Shown: positions 24,642 through 34,800 of the stretch, in pieces
Layout of the letters: each line of letters opens with the position of its first letter
Numbering within the stretch: the stretch's first letter is position 1
IMG/VR virus record: IMGVR_UViG_3300037847_006658
Location: 1 to 46,170 of that record
DNA length: 46,170 nucleotides
Direction: 5' to 3' (one strand)
DNA from: a virus
Notes under the pieces: model-generated
The model's input: the letters and a program-made list of their open reading frames with translations, nothing else
What the model was told of the DNA's origin: nothing
Databases searched by the model: none
Program-made: the position numbers and the translations under genes

Positions 24642-26099
24642 ATGTTATCTACTGAATTAAGAAATCAAGCGAATGAGGATATTGTCTTTGCGACTGAAAA
24701 CCTTAAACATTTGCAGAATAAAATTGTAGAGTTAGATGGAGTAGATAAGGCTCTATACGATCAGGGTATTGTAAAATTAGAACTTGATGTACTTGAAGAT
24801 CTTGAACATGTAAACAGAGGTTTTGCTGATGTTTCAAATGCTTATGATGATCGCATCGTAAGTGGATGTAGAACTGATATGTTCTGGAGATTGGTTGGCA
24901 TTGATAGCATGTCTACTCCTATCAATTATAATCTTGAATGCACTAGATTAAATTCTGGTGGATATGGTTTAACCACAGAATCTATTGCATATCAAGAGGA
25001 TGGTGATGAACCCATAGGGCTTGGTGCATCAGTTGGATACGTTGGTGCTACAGGAATTGTCACTTACTATCCAGCAAATGCAAACTATGAAGGCGATCCT
25101 GCACCTGGTATTGTAGACGATCCATATTTTGGTTTTGATAGAAGAAACAGATATGGACTGAAGTATTACATAGAACCTTATGGTGTAGATATTGGAGATA
25201 CTGTTGTAGGAAAGTTTATTGGCACTTGTACTGCAGGTAGTCAAACTGTTACCGTAATGCAACCAGTTGGAATCGGACTTACATTTGAAGTAGGACAACT
25301 TGTTAGTGTTGCTAAAACTTCAGTGTTCAATGGTACTAGAGAGATTACTGGACTTACAACAGTAGCAGATTTTGATTTAAGAGCAATTCCTGGAATCGGA
25401 ACAACTGCTGGAACTGTCAGTCTCCTCACTTTAAATCTTGCTGTTGCAGACGATGCTAGTGCTCCAGAGGTAGATGGAAGTTTTGTTGAATTTACCCTCT
25501 TAGACGATCCTGATGAGTTTCAGGATCAGGGTAGAAGAGCGTATGAAATTGAATTTACTAAAAACCCGTTTGTTCCACAAACTATTGCCATTGCAACCAC
25601 TGAAACTGTGGGAGTTGGTGTATCAGTATTCCTCACTCAAACTGGAGACTTGCCAAATGAACGAACTTGGAATTCTAACTTAGAAGCAATTGGTACACCT
25701 GAACCTAGAGTTAGTGCGGGACAAGAGTTTTATAGGGTAGGTTTCGGACATGCTCCTATATCTGGGGGAAACAGAGCAGCTGAGGGCACTGTAATATCAG
25801 TCACAAGTCTATCACTAAGCATCTATCAGAAGTTGGATGATTGTTCCTCTGATGTAGAGGACGCTATTACAGATGCGCTGGGTATTTCTAGTACAAGAGA
25901 AACTGCCCTAATTAATCAAGAGGCAGACACTTTACTAAAACTGGACGCATCACAAGCTCTCAGAAGCGAAAGAAATGATGTCTCTATTCAAATCTTTGGT
26001 ATTAGAAAAATTATTGGTGAGGAAAATGTTAAAGTTGATAGATTAGAAAGACTCAAAGTATTTTTAGACAACAGTACAATTACCGACGTAGTAGAATGA
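24642..26099 (+). CDS. Conserved structural protein, coiled-coil ends
   Basis: A 485-residue protein. The N-terminal about 65 residues are helical (ENLKHLQNKIVELDGVDKAL), the middle is beta-rich with many Gly-Val-Gly turns (IPGIGTTAGTVSLLTLNLAV), and the C-terminal 80 residues are again helical (NQEADTLLKLDASQALRSER). This helix-beta-helix layout fits a trimeric or elongated tail component. No T4 equivalent is recognised. It overlaps the next ORF by 4 nt (ATGA). Confidence 0.6.
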   Translation: MLSTELRNQANEDIVFATENLKHLQNKIVELDGVDKALYDQGIVKLELDVLEDLEHVNRGFADVSNAYDDRIVSGCRTDMFWRLVGIDSMSTPINYNLECTRLNSGGYGLTTESIAYQEDGDEPIGLGASVGYVGATGIVTYYPANANYEGDPAPGIVDDPYFGFDRRNRYGLKYYIEPYGVDIGDTVVGKFIGTCTAGSQTVTVMQPVGIGLTFEVGQLVSVAKTSVFNGTREITGLTTVADFDLRAIPGIGTTAGTVSLLTLNLAVADDASAPEVDGSFVEFTLLDDPDEFQDQGRRAYEIEFTKNPFVPQTIAIATTETVGVGVSVFLTQTGDLPNERTWNSNLEAIGTPEPRVSAGQEFYRVGFGHAPISGGNRAAEGTVISVTSLSLSIYQKLDDCSSDVEDAITDALGISSTRETALINQEADTLLKLDASQALRSERNDVSIQIFGIRKIIGEENVKVDRLERLKVFLDNSTITDVVE

Positions 26100-26335
26100 A
26101 CTTCAAAATGATTCATGGAAAATCTAATAAGAAACTTATCACTCTTCCTGAGGACTGGAGTGAAGACGTTGACATTTCAACCATTTCTGTTCATCTGACT
26201 CCAGCAGGGGCAACGCAAGGACTTCATGTCAAGCGACAGCAGGGCAGAGAGATTCATGTAGAGAGCAGTCGTGGAATGCCCCTGGACTATTACTATTGCG
26301 TCATCGGTGAGTTTCTTGACACAGAGGAGGAATAG
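26096..26335 (+). CDS. Stand-alone copy of a structural C-terminal module
   Basis: A 79-residue protein coupled by ATGA to the structural gene upstream. Its line-up LITLPEDW...ISVHLTPAG...LHV...YYYCVIGEF parallels the C-terminus of the protein at 22970 (VIELPDYW...ITVSLTPVG...LFV...CHYTVHAER). It therefore seems to be a free copy of a beta-rich module used in virion proteins. Its 3' end carries the promoter for the following accessory island. Confidence 0.65.
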   Translation: MNFKMIHGKSNKKLITLPEDWSEDVDISTISVHLTPAGATQGLHVKRQQGREIHVESSRGMPLDYYYCVIGEFLDTEEE

Positions 26336-26344
26336 GACTATAAT
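26316..26344 (+). promoter_or_regulatory. Perfect consensus sigma70 promoter
   Basis: TTGACA at 26316-26321, exactly 17 nt, TATAAT at 26339-26344. Both hexamers are perfect. It overlaps the end of the upstream structural ORF and reads into the accessory island (small proteins, tRNA-Leu, permease, oxygenase, Mom-like gene). Confidence 0.85.
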
Positions 26345-26367
26345 AAGCAGGTAAACAAACAAACCCC

Positions 26368-26550
26368 ATGCAAGACGAATACCTCACCCGTTGCGTTGTT
26401 GACACCAGTGCTCGCAAGTTTTATCTGTACTCCAACGATGGGGATGAGAAAGTCATTGACTGTGACAATGTTGAACAGTTCATGGGTGTACTAGAGTATG
26501 TTCGAGAGAACACTCCTGAAGACATTCTTGCTTATGCTAATCCACTCTGA
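26368..26550 (+). CDS. Small conserved hypothetical protein
   Basis: A 60-residue protein (MQDEYLTRCVVDTSARKFYL...) with a beta-rich start and a helical end (VEQFMGVLEYVRENTPEDIL). First gene after the consensus promoter, about 20 nt into the transcript. It resembles small early cyanophage proteins; no function known. Confidence 0.6.
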   Translation: MQDEYLTRCVVDTSARKFYLYSNDGDEKVIDCDNVEQFMGVLEYVRENTPEDILAYANPL

Positions 26551-26585
26551 ATCCCTGTACAAAGAAATTATCAAGTGTTACGAGT

Positions 26586-26741
26586 ATGAGAACAGAAACC
26601 CGTCAATCTATGGAAATGTTATTCGCGGCGAAATGGAATTTACCCAAAGCAGCGAAGAATTGCAATCTGACGGACAAGGAGATGAAAATCACCTTCAATG
26701 AATATTGCCGTCTCAATCCTCCTACCTGGGAAGAGGGTTGA
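26586..26741 (+). CDS. Small helical protein, possible HTH
   Basis: A 51-residue ORF starting MRTETRQSMEMLFAAKWNLP, followed by KAAKNCNLTDKEMKITFNEYC and ending NPPTWEEG. The two predicted helices around 'KWNLPKAAKNCNLT' look like a helix-turn-helix of the kind used for DNA binding, but this is a guess. It resembles short proteins conserved in cyanomyoviruses. It overlaps, in another frame, a longer but poorly supported ORF. It ends 6 nt before the tRNA gene. Confidence 0.55.
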   Translation: MRTETRQSMEMLFAAKWNLPKAAKNCNLTDKEMKITFNEYCRLNPPTWEEG

Positions 26742-26747
26742 TTTTTC

Positions 26748-26832
26748 GCGAGTGTGGCGGAATCGGTAGACGCACCAGACTTAAAATCTGTTGAGAATTA
26801 ATCTCGTGGGGGTTCAAGTCCCCCCACTCGCA
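26748..26832 (+). tRNA. tRNA-Leu (anticodon UAA)
   Basis: A class II tRNA of about 85 nt. The acceptor stem is GCGAGTG/CACTCGC (26748-26754 and 26825-26831) with discriminator A26832. The D-arm contains GGTAGACGC, the anticodon loop is CTTAAAA with anticodon TAA at 26782-26784, a long variable arm follows, and the T-arm is GGGGG TTCAAGT CCCCC. No CCA is encoded. The first anticodon-stem pair looks mismatched (C/T). It decodes UUA, a codon favoured in AT-rich phage genes. Confidence 0.95.
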
Positions 26833-26842
26833 TGATACTGTT

Positions 26843-27598
26843 ATGGAATACTGGTATATCTTTCCAATATCTGTTTGCATTGCTATTGTGGCAAATGCAT
26901 CTGGATTTTCTGGAAGCGTTTTGTTTCAACCCATATTTAATTTTTTCCTACAAATCCCTATTGAAAGTTCTATTGCAACAGGAATTGCAACAGAGACTAT
27001 AGGGATGAGTAGCGGTGCATATCGCTATTACAGAATGGGAAAGGTGAACATGAAATTGGTAATCAAAGTATTACCATTTGTGATTATAGGTATTATATGG
27101 GGAGTCTTTGTATTCATCACACTCCCAAAACTTATCTTAAGACTAGTCGTTGGTGCTGTTATCTTTTCGATAGCATCCAAACAATTATTCATAGCACTGA
27201 AAGGTAACTACCTAATTAAGGAAAAGAAAGACATATCTTGTACCATACCAGAACAGGTTTTTGCAGGAGTTGCATCTGCATCAACTGGGACAGGGATGGC
27301 AGAGATTCATCAACCAATCTTTGAGCATGAAATAGGATTGGAAACCAAAAAAGCAAATGCATCTGCTATCATGGTAGAAGCACTGGGTAATTGGTTAATC
27401 TCTTTCTTTAATTTGTCTGTTGGCAACATTAGGTTTGATATTCTTATCTTCAGTTCTGTTGGCGTCTTGATTGGTTCTCAAATTGGTGCTATTATATCTC
27501 CATACCTTCCTGACAGAATTCTGAAGATTGTCTTCGGAGTTTCTGTGTCCATTATCGGATTGATATACATTATTACCTCAGCACATGTATTGTATTGA
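26843..27598 (+). CDS. TauE/SafE-type (TSUP) membrane permease
   Basis: A 251-residue very hydrophobic protein with about 8 predicted membrane spans. The N-terminal ANASGFSGSVLFQPIF and the internal repeat-like GVASASTGTGMAEIHQPIF are the paired motifs of the TSUP/TauE-SafE (sulfite exporter, sulfonate or other anion) family; IATGIATETIGMSSGAYRY matches the 'A...' loop seen there. Length fits the family (about 250). It follows the tRNA by 10 nt without a clear ribosome site and overlaps the oxygenase gene by 14 nt. The substrate cannot be deduced. Confidence 0.8.
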   Translation: MEYWYIFPISVCIAIVANASGFSGSVLFQPIFNFFLQIPIESSIATGIATETIGMSSGAYRYYRMGKVNMKLVIKVLPFVIIGIIWGVFVFITLPKLILRLVVGAVIFSIASKQLFIALKGNYLIKEKKDISCTIPEQVFAGVASASTGTGMAEIHQPIFEHEIGLETKKANASAIMVEALGNWLISFFNLSVGNIRFDILIFSSVGVLIGSQIGAIISPYLPDRILKIVFGVSVSIIGLIYIITSAHVLY

Positions 27599-28055
27599 TA
27601 ATTTCCTGTCAGACATTGATTACCAAATGGTGATTGATTACTGCTATACTGCACCATATCACTTTGGCGAGAGGGATAATCCACATCATCCTCCAACTGG
27701 CATGGTGTCAACAATTGAAGAGGAGTGGGTAAAGAATCTGTTTCAGTCAGAAATTAACTCACAGGTATCAGAGGTTGAAGGTAAAGAACCTTACAGGATG
27801 TATATTAATTGCTTTGCACCTGGAGAGAATCCGTACTATCATACGGATGGTGATGAAGGAATCACTTGTCTCTTCTATGTAAATCCTAATGTAGAAATTG
27901 ATGATGGTGGTAGCACACAACTGATACTTGATAGAGAATCAGTAAATCTTCTGCCAATACCAAACAGACTATGTGTCTTCGATGCAAATATTATTCATCG
28001 TGCCACTAGTTTTAGAGACAAACATAGATTTACCATTGCTGTTAAATACAATTAA
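27585..28055 (+). CDS. Prolyl-4-hydroxylase-like 2OG-Fe(II) oxygenase
   Basis: A 156-residue protein with the full motif set: YYHTDGDEGITCLFYVNP (H86, D88), GGSTQLIL, FDANIIHRATSF (H138), and HRFTIAVKY (R148 for 2-oxoglutarate). This is the compact P4H-like core. It overlaps the permease gene by 14 nt and so is co-expressed with it. The substrate may be a protein proline or a small molecule; the sequence does not say. Confidence 0.85.
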   Translation: MYCIDNFLSDIDYQMVIDYCYTAPYHFGERDNPHHPPTGMVSTIEEEWVKNLFQSEINSQVSEVEGKEPYRMYINCFAPGENPYYHTDGDEGITCLFYVNPNVEIDDGGSTQLILDRESVNLLPIPNRLCVFDANIIHRATSFRDKHRFTIAVKYN

Positions 28056-28068
28056 CTAAGTTCTTTCT

Positions 28069-28251
28069 ATGAAGATTAACCTCTGGTATTCAAAGAGTAT
28101 GGAACAATGGCGCTGGACTCTCTCTGAAGAGTTTAAAAATGGTGTCACAAAGTTGGAACAACATTCTGGACAAAGAATTTATCTGCGTGATGCAATGGAA
28201 GATGTTGCCAAAACCGTAGAGTATATGTTAGATGAGCGAGAAAAGAAATAA
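28069..28251 (+). CDS. Small conserved hypothetical protein
   Basis: A 60-residue protein (MKINLWYSKSMEQWRWTLSE...) with many aromatic residues at the N-terminus and a helical, charged end. It overlaps the Mom-like gene by 20 nt, so the two are probably translated together. No domain recognised. Confidence 0.55.
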   Translation: MKINLWYSKSMEQWRWTLSEEFKNGVTKLEQHSGQRIYLRDAMEDVAKTVEYMLDEREKK

Positions 28252-28864
28252 ATTTTACATAGACAGAGTTGATAAAGATAGTTGTAAAGATTTACTGTAT
28301 AACTATCATTATCTAAAAGATGAATCAAAAGATTTCAAGTCGGGATATAATTATGGACTTTTTAGACACACCGACTGGGACTGCCCTCTTAATATTGGTG
28401 GGTGTCTTGCCGTTTGTATTTTTACTGGGCTCCCTGTTCCCGAAATCGCCAAAGGAGCATTTGGACTAAAAAGAGATGAGCAGGATGGACTATTTGAATT
28501 ATCCAGACTGTGTGTAAATCCCCAACTCCAGAAAGAAGAATACAACATTACATCTTGGTTTGTTAGTCGTTGCATCAAAAGATTCAGAAAAGATGCAAAT
28601 GTTCGTGCTATCCTCAGTTATGCTGACTCTGCTCATCATGGTGGAATCATATATAGAGCATGTAATTTTAATTATTATGGGTTGACAGACTCAAAGAAAG
28701 ACTTCTATTTTGCTGACGGAACAAAGCATTCTAGAGGTAGTGTCAAAGGTGCTGATGGTGAGTGGAAAGATAGAAGTAGAAAGCATAGATATTTGATGGT
28801 GTTTGACAATTCTCTCAAGGTTTTGTGGAAAGAGGAGAGTTGGAGGACTATAAATAATCCATAG
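28232..28864 (+). CDS. Mom-like putative DNA modification protein
   Basis: A 210-residue protein with the pattern of phage Mu Mom, a GNAT-fold enzyme that converts adenine in DNA to N6-carbamoylmethyl-adenine and blocks restriction. Seen: YNYHYLKD (H26-Y27), GCLAVCIFTG, FELSRLCVNP (about 88-97), ITSWFVSRCIKRF, and LSYADSAHHGGIIYRACNFN (about 128-147, with SYAD then IY). These match the HY, ELxRL, SYAD and IYxAxN blocks of the family. It is the last gene of the island led by the consensus promoter. Whether it modifies DNA here is inference. Confidence 0.7.
   Translation: MSEKRNKFYIDRVDKDSCKDLLYNYHYLKDESKDFKSGYNYGLFRHTDWDCPLNIGGCLAVCIFTGLPVPEIAKGAFGLKRDEQDGLFELSRLCVNPQLQKEEYNITSWFVSRCIKRFRKDANVRAILSYADSAHHGGIIYRACNFNYYGLTDSKKDFYFADGTKHSRGSVKGADGEWKDRSRKHRYLMVFDNSLKVLWKEESWRTINNP
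28849..28856 (+). promoter_or_regulatory. T4-type late promoter box TATAAATA
   Basis: A perfect TATAAATA, 32 nt before the start of the giant structural gene at 28888, overlapping the end of the Mom-like gene. Confidence 0.7.
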
Positions 28865-28887
28865 CAAATAGATAGTGCGATAGTAAG

Positions 28888-31800
28888 ATGCCTCTTAGCC
28901 GCTTAGATAATTTTCTCAAGAATGCCCGTGGCAACATCCTCTACGTCAATCCCAATGACTTAGACGCTACTGATAGCATTGAGAACCAAGGCAATTCCCT
29001 TGCGCGTCCTTTTAAAACTATTCAACGAGCTCTGATTGAGGCAGCTAGATTTTCGTATCAATCGGGACTTGATAACGATAGATTTAATAAAACAACAATC
29101 ATGCTCTATCCTGGAGAGCATATTGTTGACAACCGTCCTGGATGGATTCCTGACGGTGAAGATAACTTCAGGTTGCGAGATGGAACAACATCAGATAACT
29201 TTTCATCGTGGAGTTTAACGACTAACTATGATCTAACCACGACAGATAATGCACTCTACAAGATGAACTCTGTTCATGGTGGAGTTATTGTACCTCGTGG
29301 TACTTCTATTGTTGGTTTTGACTTAAGAAAGACAAAGATTCGTCCTAAGTATGTTCCTAATCCACAAAACGATTCTATTGAAAGAAGTGCTATCTTCAGA
29401 GTAACTGGTGGTTGTTACTTCTGGCAGTTCTCTATCTTTGATGGAGATCCTAATGGCACAGTATATAAAGATTACACCACAGGTGTATTTGTACCAAACT
29501 TCTCCCACCATAAACTGACATGCTTTGAGTATGCAGATGGTGTCAACAATGTCAAAATTAGTGATGCTTTCATCAACAACTTTGATGCAGCAAGAACTGA
29601 CTTAGACATGTATTATGAAAAGGTTGGACTTGCTTACGGTCCTTCCTCTGGTAGAGAGATTGAACCTGATTATCCATCTTCTGGACTTGACATTCAACCC
29701 AAGATTGATGAATTCCGTATTGTCGGACCTCAAGGTGGTTCCATCGGTATTTCCAGTATCAAAGCAGGTGACGGTGTAGTTTCTACTGACACAATTACTG
29801 TCACACTTAATGAAGCACTGTTTGGTTTAGATGTTGATACTTCATTCCAAGTCGAAGGTATCTCTGATAGTGGATATGATGGACAATTTGTTGTTAGTGA
29901 TGTCATTACAACAGATTCTTCAGGGACAACAGTATTCAAATACAAAGTTTCTAACCCACCCACAGAACCTCTGCCTACTCCAACAGGTGCTGTCGTCAAC
30001 TTACAGGTAGATACAGTAACCTCTGCATCTCCATACATCTTCAACATCTCTCAGAGATCTGTATTTGGTATGTGTGGACTTCTTGCTGATGGTAGCAAGG
30101 CAACAGGATTCAAGTCCATGGTTGTGGCACAGTTCACAGGTATTGGACTTCAAAAAGACAAGAATGCATTCGTCAAGTATGATTCCACAAGTGGTGAATA
30201 CAAAGACGCTACATTCACAGGAAACGAAAATATACAGACAGACTCTAGAGCAGTATACAAACCAGCATATTCAAACTTCCACATCAAGTGTGAGAATGAC
30301 TCTATTCTGCAGTTGGTTTCTATTTTTGCTATTGGTTATTCACAACACTTTGTAGTAGATACTGGTGGAGATCAGTCTCTCACAAACTCCAACTCTAACT
30401 TTGGTTCTAAAGCACTGAATGCTTTAGGTTTCAGAAAAGAATGTTATAAGAGAGATGATGTTGGTTATATTACTAACATTATCCCACCAAAACAGATTGA
30501 GTCTACTGACATCACAGTTGAATTTAATGCAATTGATGTATACAAAACTGCTGTTGGCGTAGGTTCCACAAGCAGATTCTATCTGTATAATGAAACTAAC
30601 CAAGACGTTGCACCTAAGGAGACAATTCAGGGTTATAGAGTTGGTGCGAAACCAGATGATAAGATTAAAGTTCTCATCGCGGGGACAGAATATCAGGCAC
30701 GTATTGTAATGCCAGATACTGAGTTGTCATCAACTCAGAATAGTTTTGAGAAAGTATTTGCTGTAGGTAGAGCATCTGGAATCAATAGTATTACCTCCAA
30801 TACGTTCACACTTACGTCAGATCATAATCTGATTGAAGGAGAGAGTCTTCGTGTCATTTCTGAAAATGGACATCTCCCTGATGGTTTACGAGATAATAAT
30901 CTTTATTTTGCGATTACTGATGGTGTTGGTGCAAACCAAATTAAGGTTGCAAAGACACTTAACGATGCTATCGAGGGTAATCCTCTTACCATTAATAATA
31001 AAGGTGGTATCCTCAAGATTCAATCTAGAGTTTCGGATAAGAAGTCTGGAGACATTGGACACCCAATTCAGTATGACGTTAATGAATCTAACTGGTATCT
31101 GACTGTTGGTACGGCAGCAACAGATAATAATATCTACTCCACCTTGGTTGGACTGGGAACTACAGCGATTGGTTCGGCAACTCCAAGAACATTTATCACT
31201 CGTACACCAGATACAAGAAACATTTCCGATACGATTTATCGTTTACGTTATGTTATCCCTGCTGGTTCAGGTATTACTTCCGCACGTCCTCCTCAAGATG
31301 GATTTGTCATTCAGGATTCTAGTGATGTAACTGGTGCTACTGATACTGAAGTTGCAAAATACTATAGTCCAAATAATGTAAGTCTCAGCAATGTAAGTGA
31401 ACTTAGAAACTTCAAGTTCATTGCACATGCACATTGGAGTGGAAATGTCGCTAACATTCTGACTGAACTTCCACACAAACTGAGAGCAGGTGCTGAAGTT
31501 AAAATTGACAATGTTACCAGTGCTAACAACCCATTAGGTGCAGGTAATTCTGGTTTCAATGGAACATTTGAAGTTGCTGGTATTACTAGCACTAGAGAGT
31601 TTACTGTCAATCTTACATCTACGGTAGGACCTGGAACATTTACAAACGATACAACTTCTAGAACTACGAGTCTGCCTACGTTCTCACAAAGCAGATATCC
31701 TGGAACTTATTCCATCTATAGAAGTCAAGAAGTTCAAGAATATCAAGCAGGTATTCAAGATGGTATCTATAACCTGATTGTTATTAATAGTTCCAATACA

Positions 31801-34800
31801 CCTAATGTGGCACCATTTGCTACAGATAGATACGCTCAACCAATTCAGTTCCTCTATCCACAGACAAATAGAGATAATCCAACATCCAACCCAAGAGCAT
31901 CGAAGACATTTGCTCTGCCTACTCCAATTGGACAGACTGTCATTGATGAACCTCAACATTCTCTTACCGGCGAAACATTAAAAGGATTCCAAAGAGATAG
32001 AAAGGCTGGATTTGGTATTACTGCAATTCAAAGTAACTCTGCAGGAACTGCACATACAATCTTCACTGACTTAGATCATGGATTGAATAGAGTTGTCAAT
32101 GTAAGTATCGCAGAAAGTGGTGCTGGATATGGCAGTGGAAGTGCAGGATACATTTACAACGCTCAGTTAGTATCCGCTGGTGCTGCTACAACTCAAGGTG
32201 AGGGTGCAACAGCAAGAATTCAAATCAATGCTGCTGGTAATCTTGTGTCTGCCAAGATTATGCATGGTGGTTCCAACTATGAAGTTGGAGAAAAACTTCA
32301 GATTGTTGGAGTTTCAACCAATGCTCCACATACTACAGGTATTGTAAGTGTAACTCAAATCTATAATAACATTGGTGATGTTCTTGAAGTTAGCGGTGTT
32401 GAACCATTTGCAAATAATGGATACAATACTCTTTATGAGGTAACTGGAGTTGCTACAGACTCTGCAAGAAGAATTACAGTCTCTTCTGCATCTACTATCG
32501 GTAATATTCCCGTGGGTGGTATTGGAGTTACAGATTCCTCTACTGCACTTGTTGAAATAACTGGACAATCCTTAGATGTAACTGGATTCTCTTATAATGC
32601 AACAACTGGAATTGGTATCGTTACAACTGCACAGAGACATGGACTTCTCGTAGATAATCTTATCAAACTTGGAGGAGCAGATGCTCCACTGTATAGAGGA
32701 GACTTCGTTGTCAAGAAGATTAACTCTCAGACATCATTCAATGTCAACATTGGTGTTAATACCATCGCACCTGGAACATCTGGAACTATTGTTGCATACA
32801 GATATGCATGTAATTCTCAGGGTGGTAACATTCTTCGTGAGGATGAGAATCTTGGTGGTAGACAAATCTTTGACTATGCAGGTATTACCACAACAATTTC
32901 TTCTGCAATTACTAATGCAGCATCGACAACAATCAACATCAGAGATCTTGAAAATGTTGATTTAAATATCGGTGACTATCTGATTGTTGATAAAGAAGTC
33001 ATGAGAATCAGTGACACAGTATCTGGAACCAGTGCTGTCACTGTATTCAGAGGTGTATTTGGAACTCAAGCAACAACTCACGCTGATGAATCTGTTGTCA
33101 GAAGAATTAGTTGCCATCCAGTTGAATTTAGAAGAAACTCTATCATTCGCGCTTCTGGACATACATTTGAATATCTTGGATACGGTCCTGGTAACTATTC
33201 CACAGCACTTCCAAGTCGTCAAGATAGAACTCTGACTGCACAAGAAGAGTTGATTTCTCAGTCTACTAAGAAAGACGGTGGTATCAACGTCTACACTGGT
33301 ATGAACGATCAGGGTGACTTCTACGTTGGTAACAAGAGAGTCAGTTCTTCTACTGGACAAGAAGAAGTATTTGATACTCCAGTTCCTTCTGTTACTGGTG
33401 AGGATATCAGAGTTGGAACTGAAGGTGGACTTAACATTGGATTTGATGTTCTCACTCCTCTTGAAGCAGTCATCAGTCGTTCGATTCGTGTTGAGGGTGG
33501 ACAAGACGGCAATATCATTTCTGAATTTGACGGTCCTGTTATCTTTAACAACAAGATTACTTCAACATCCAGTGATGGAATCGAGTCTGCATCCTTGTTC
33601 CTTCAGGGAGATCAAGGGGATGTCACAGTTTCTAGAAAGTTAACTGTCGGCATTTCAACTCCAACTCTTGCAGGTAACGTTGGTGATGTTGTATTCAATG
33701 CAAGTCCCAACAAAGCAGGATATGCTGGTTGGATTTACACTCAACAGAATGGTTGGTTTAGATTTGGTGCAATTAGTGAAACTAACAACACACTTGATGG
33801 CATTTTCGAGAATGTTGGTATTGCAACCACCACATCTGGACTGAATACACTTCAAGTTGGTGCAGGAGCATCGCTCTTCGCTGTTGACGGAACTGGTGTT
33901 GGTATCGGAACCACAGCAAATAACTTCAAGATTCATGCCATTGGTGATGCTAGAATCACAGGAACATTAGATGTTGGTTCTGCTACTTCTATCGGAAGTG
34001 ATGTTCGAGTCAGTGGAACTGTAACTGCAACTGCATTTGTTGGAGATGGTTCTGGACTGGAGAATCTTTCAAATGATACATTATTCACACCAACCGCTGC
34101 AGGATTTGGTACAGGTATCTTCCCAACCAATAACCTTCGCGTTGGTATCGGTACAACAATTCCTAACTTCCCACTTGAACTAGGAACCGCTGGAACTGGA
34201 ACTACTGATTTGAAGGTTCATAATGTTGCTATCTTCGATGATTTTATCAGTGCTAATGATGTTCTGGTTGGTGGAGCACTTACTGCTACAACATACAGAC
34301 TCGACAGCAGCACAAGTAACATCACCGCAGGTATTGTAACCGCATCCAACGTTACAGTAGGAACTGCACTTTCTACCTCAAGTGGTAATGTTGGACTAGG
34401 AACTGCTACACCAAGAGGCAAATTAGACATTGAAGGTGAAACAAGATTCAAGACATATTCTGAAAATCTTGAGACACTAGATATTTCAAGTGGTGTTGTA
34501 AACATCGATTTGTCGAAGGGACAATCGTTCGACTTAACTCTTGATGAAGATGTAACTAGCTTCAAGTTACTAAATCCGCCTGATGATGTAACTGCCTTCA
34601 CGATTAGAATTAGTCAGAATGCAACAGGCAATTTCTCCGTAGGAATTGCAACATTCACAAATGCATCTGACGCTGCAATCACTGTTAAGTTTGCAGGTGG
34701 AGGAATTGTTCCTGGCATCACCACAGCAGCAAGTGCAACTGACATCTACTCATTCATGACATTTGATGGTGGTAGCACACTCTTCGGAGTAACAGGAGGA

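Noticed and set aside
26498-26701. 67-residue plus-strand ORF overlapping the small protein at 26586
   Set aside because: It overlaps the end of the gene at 26368 and nearly all of the better-supported MRTETRQSMEM reading frame, and has no recognisable features.
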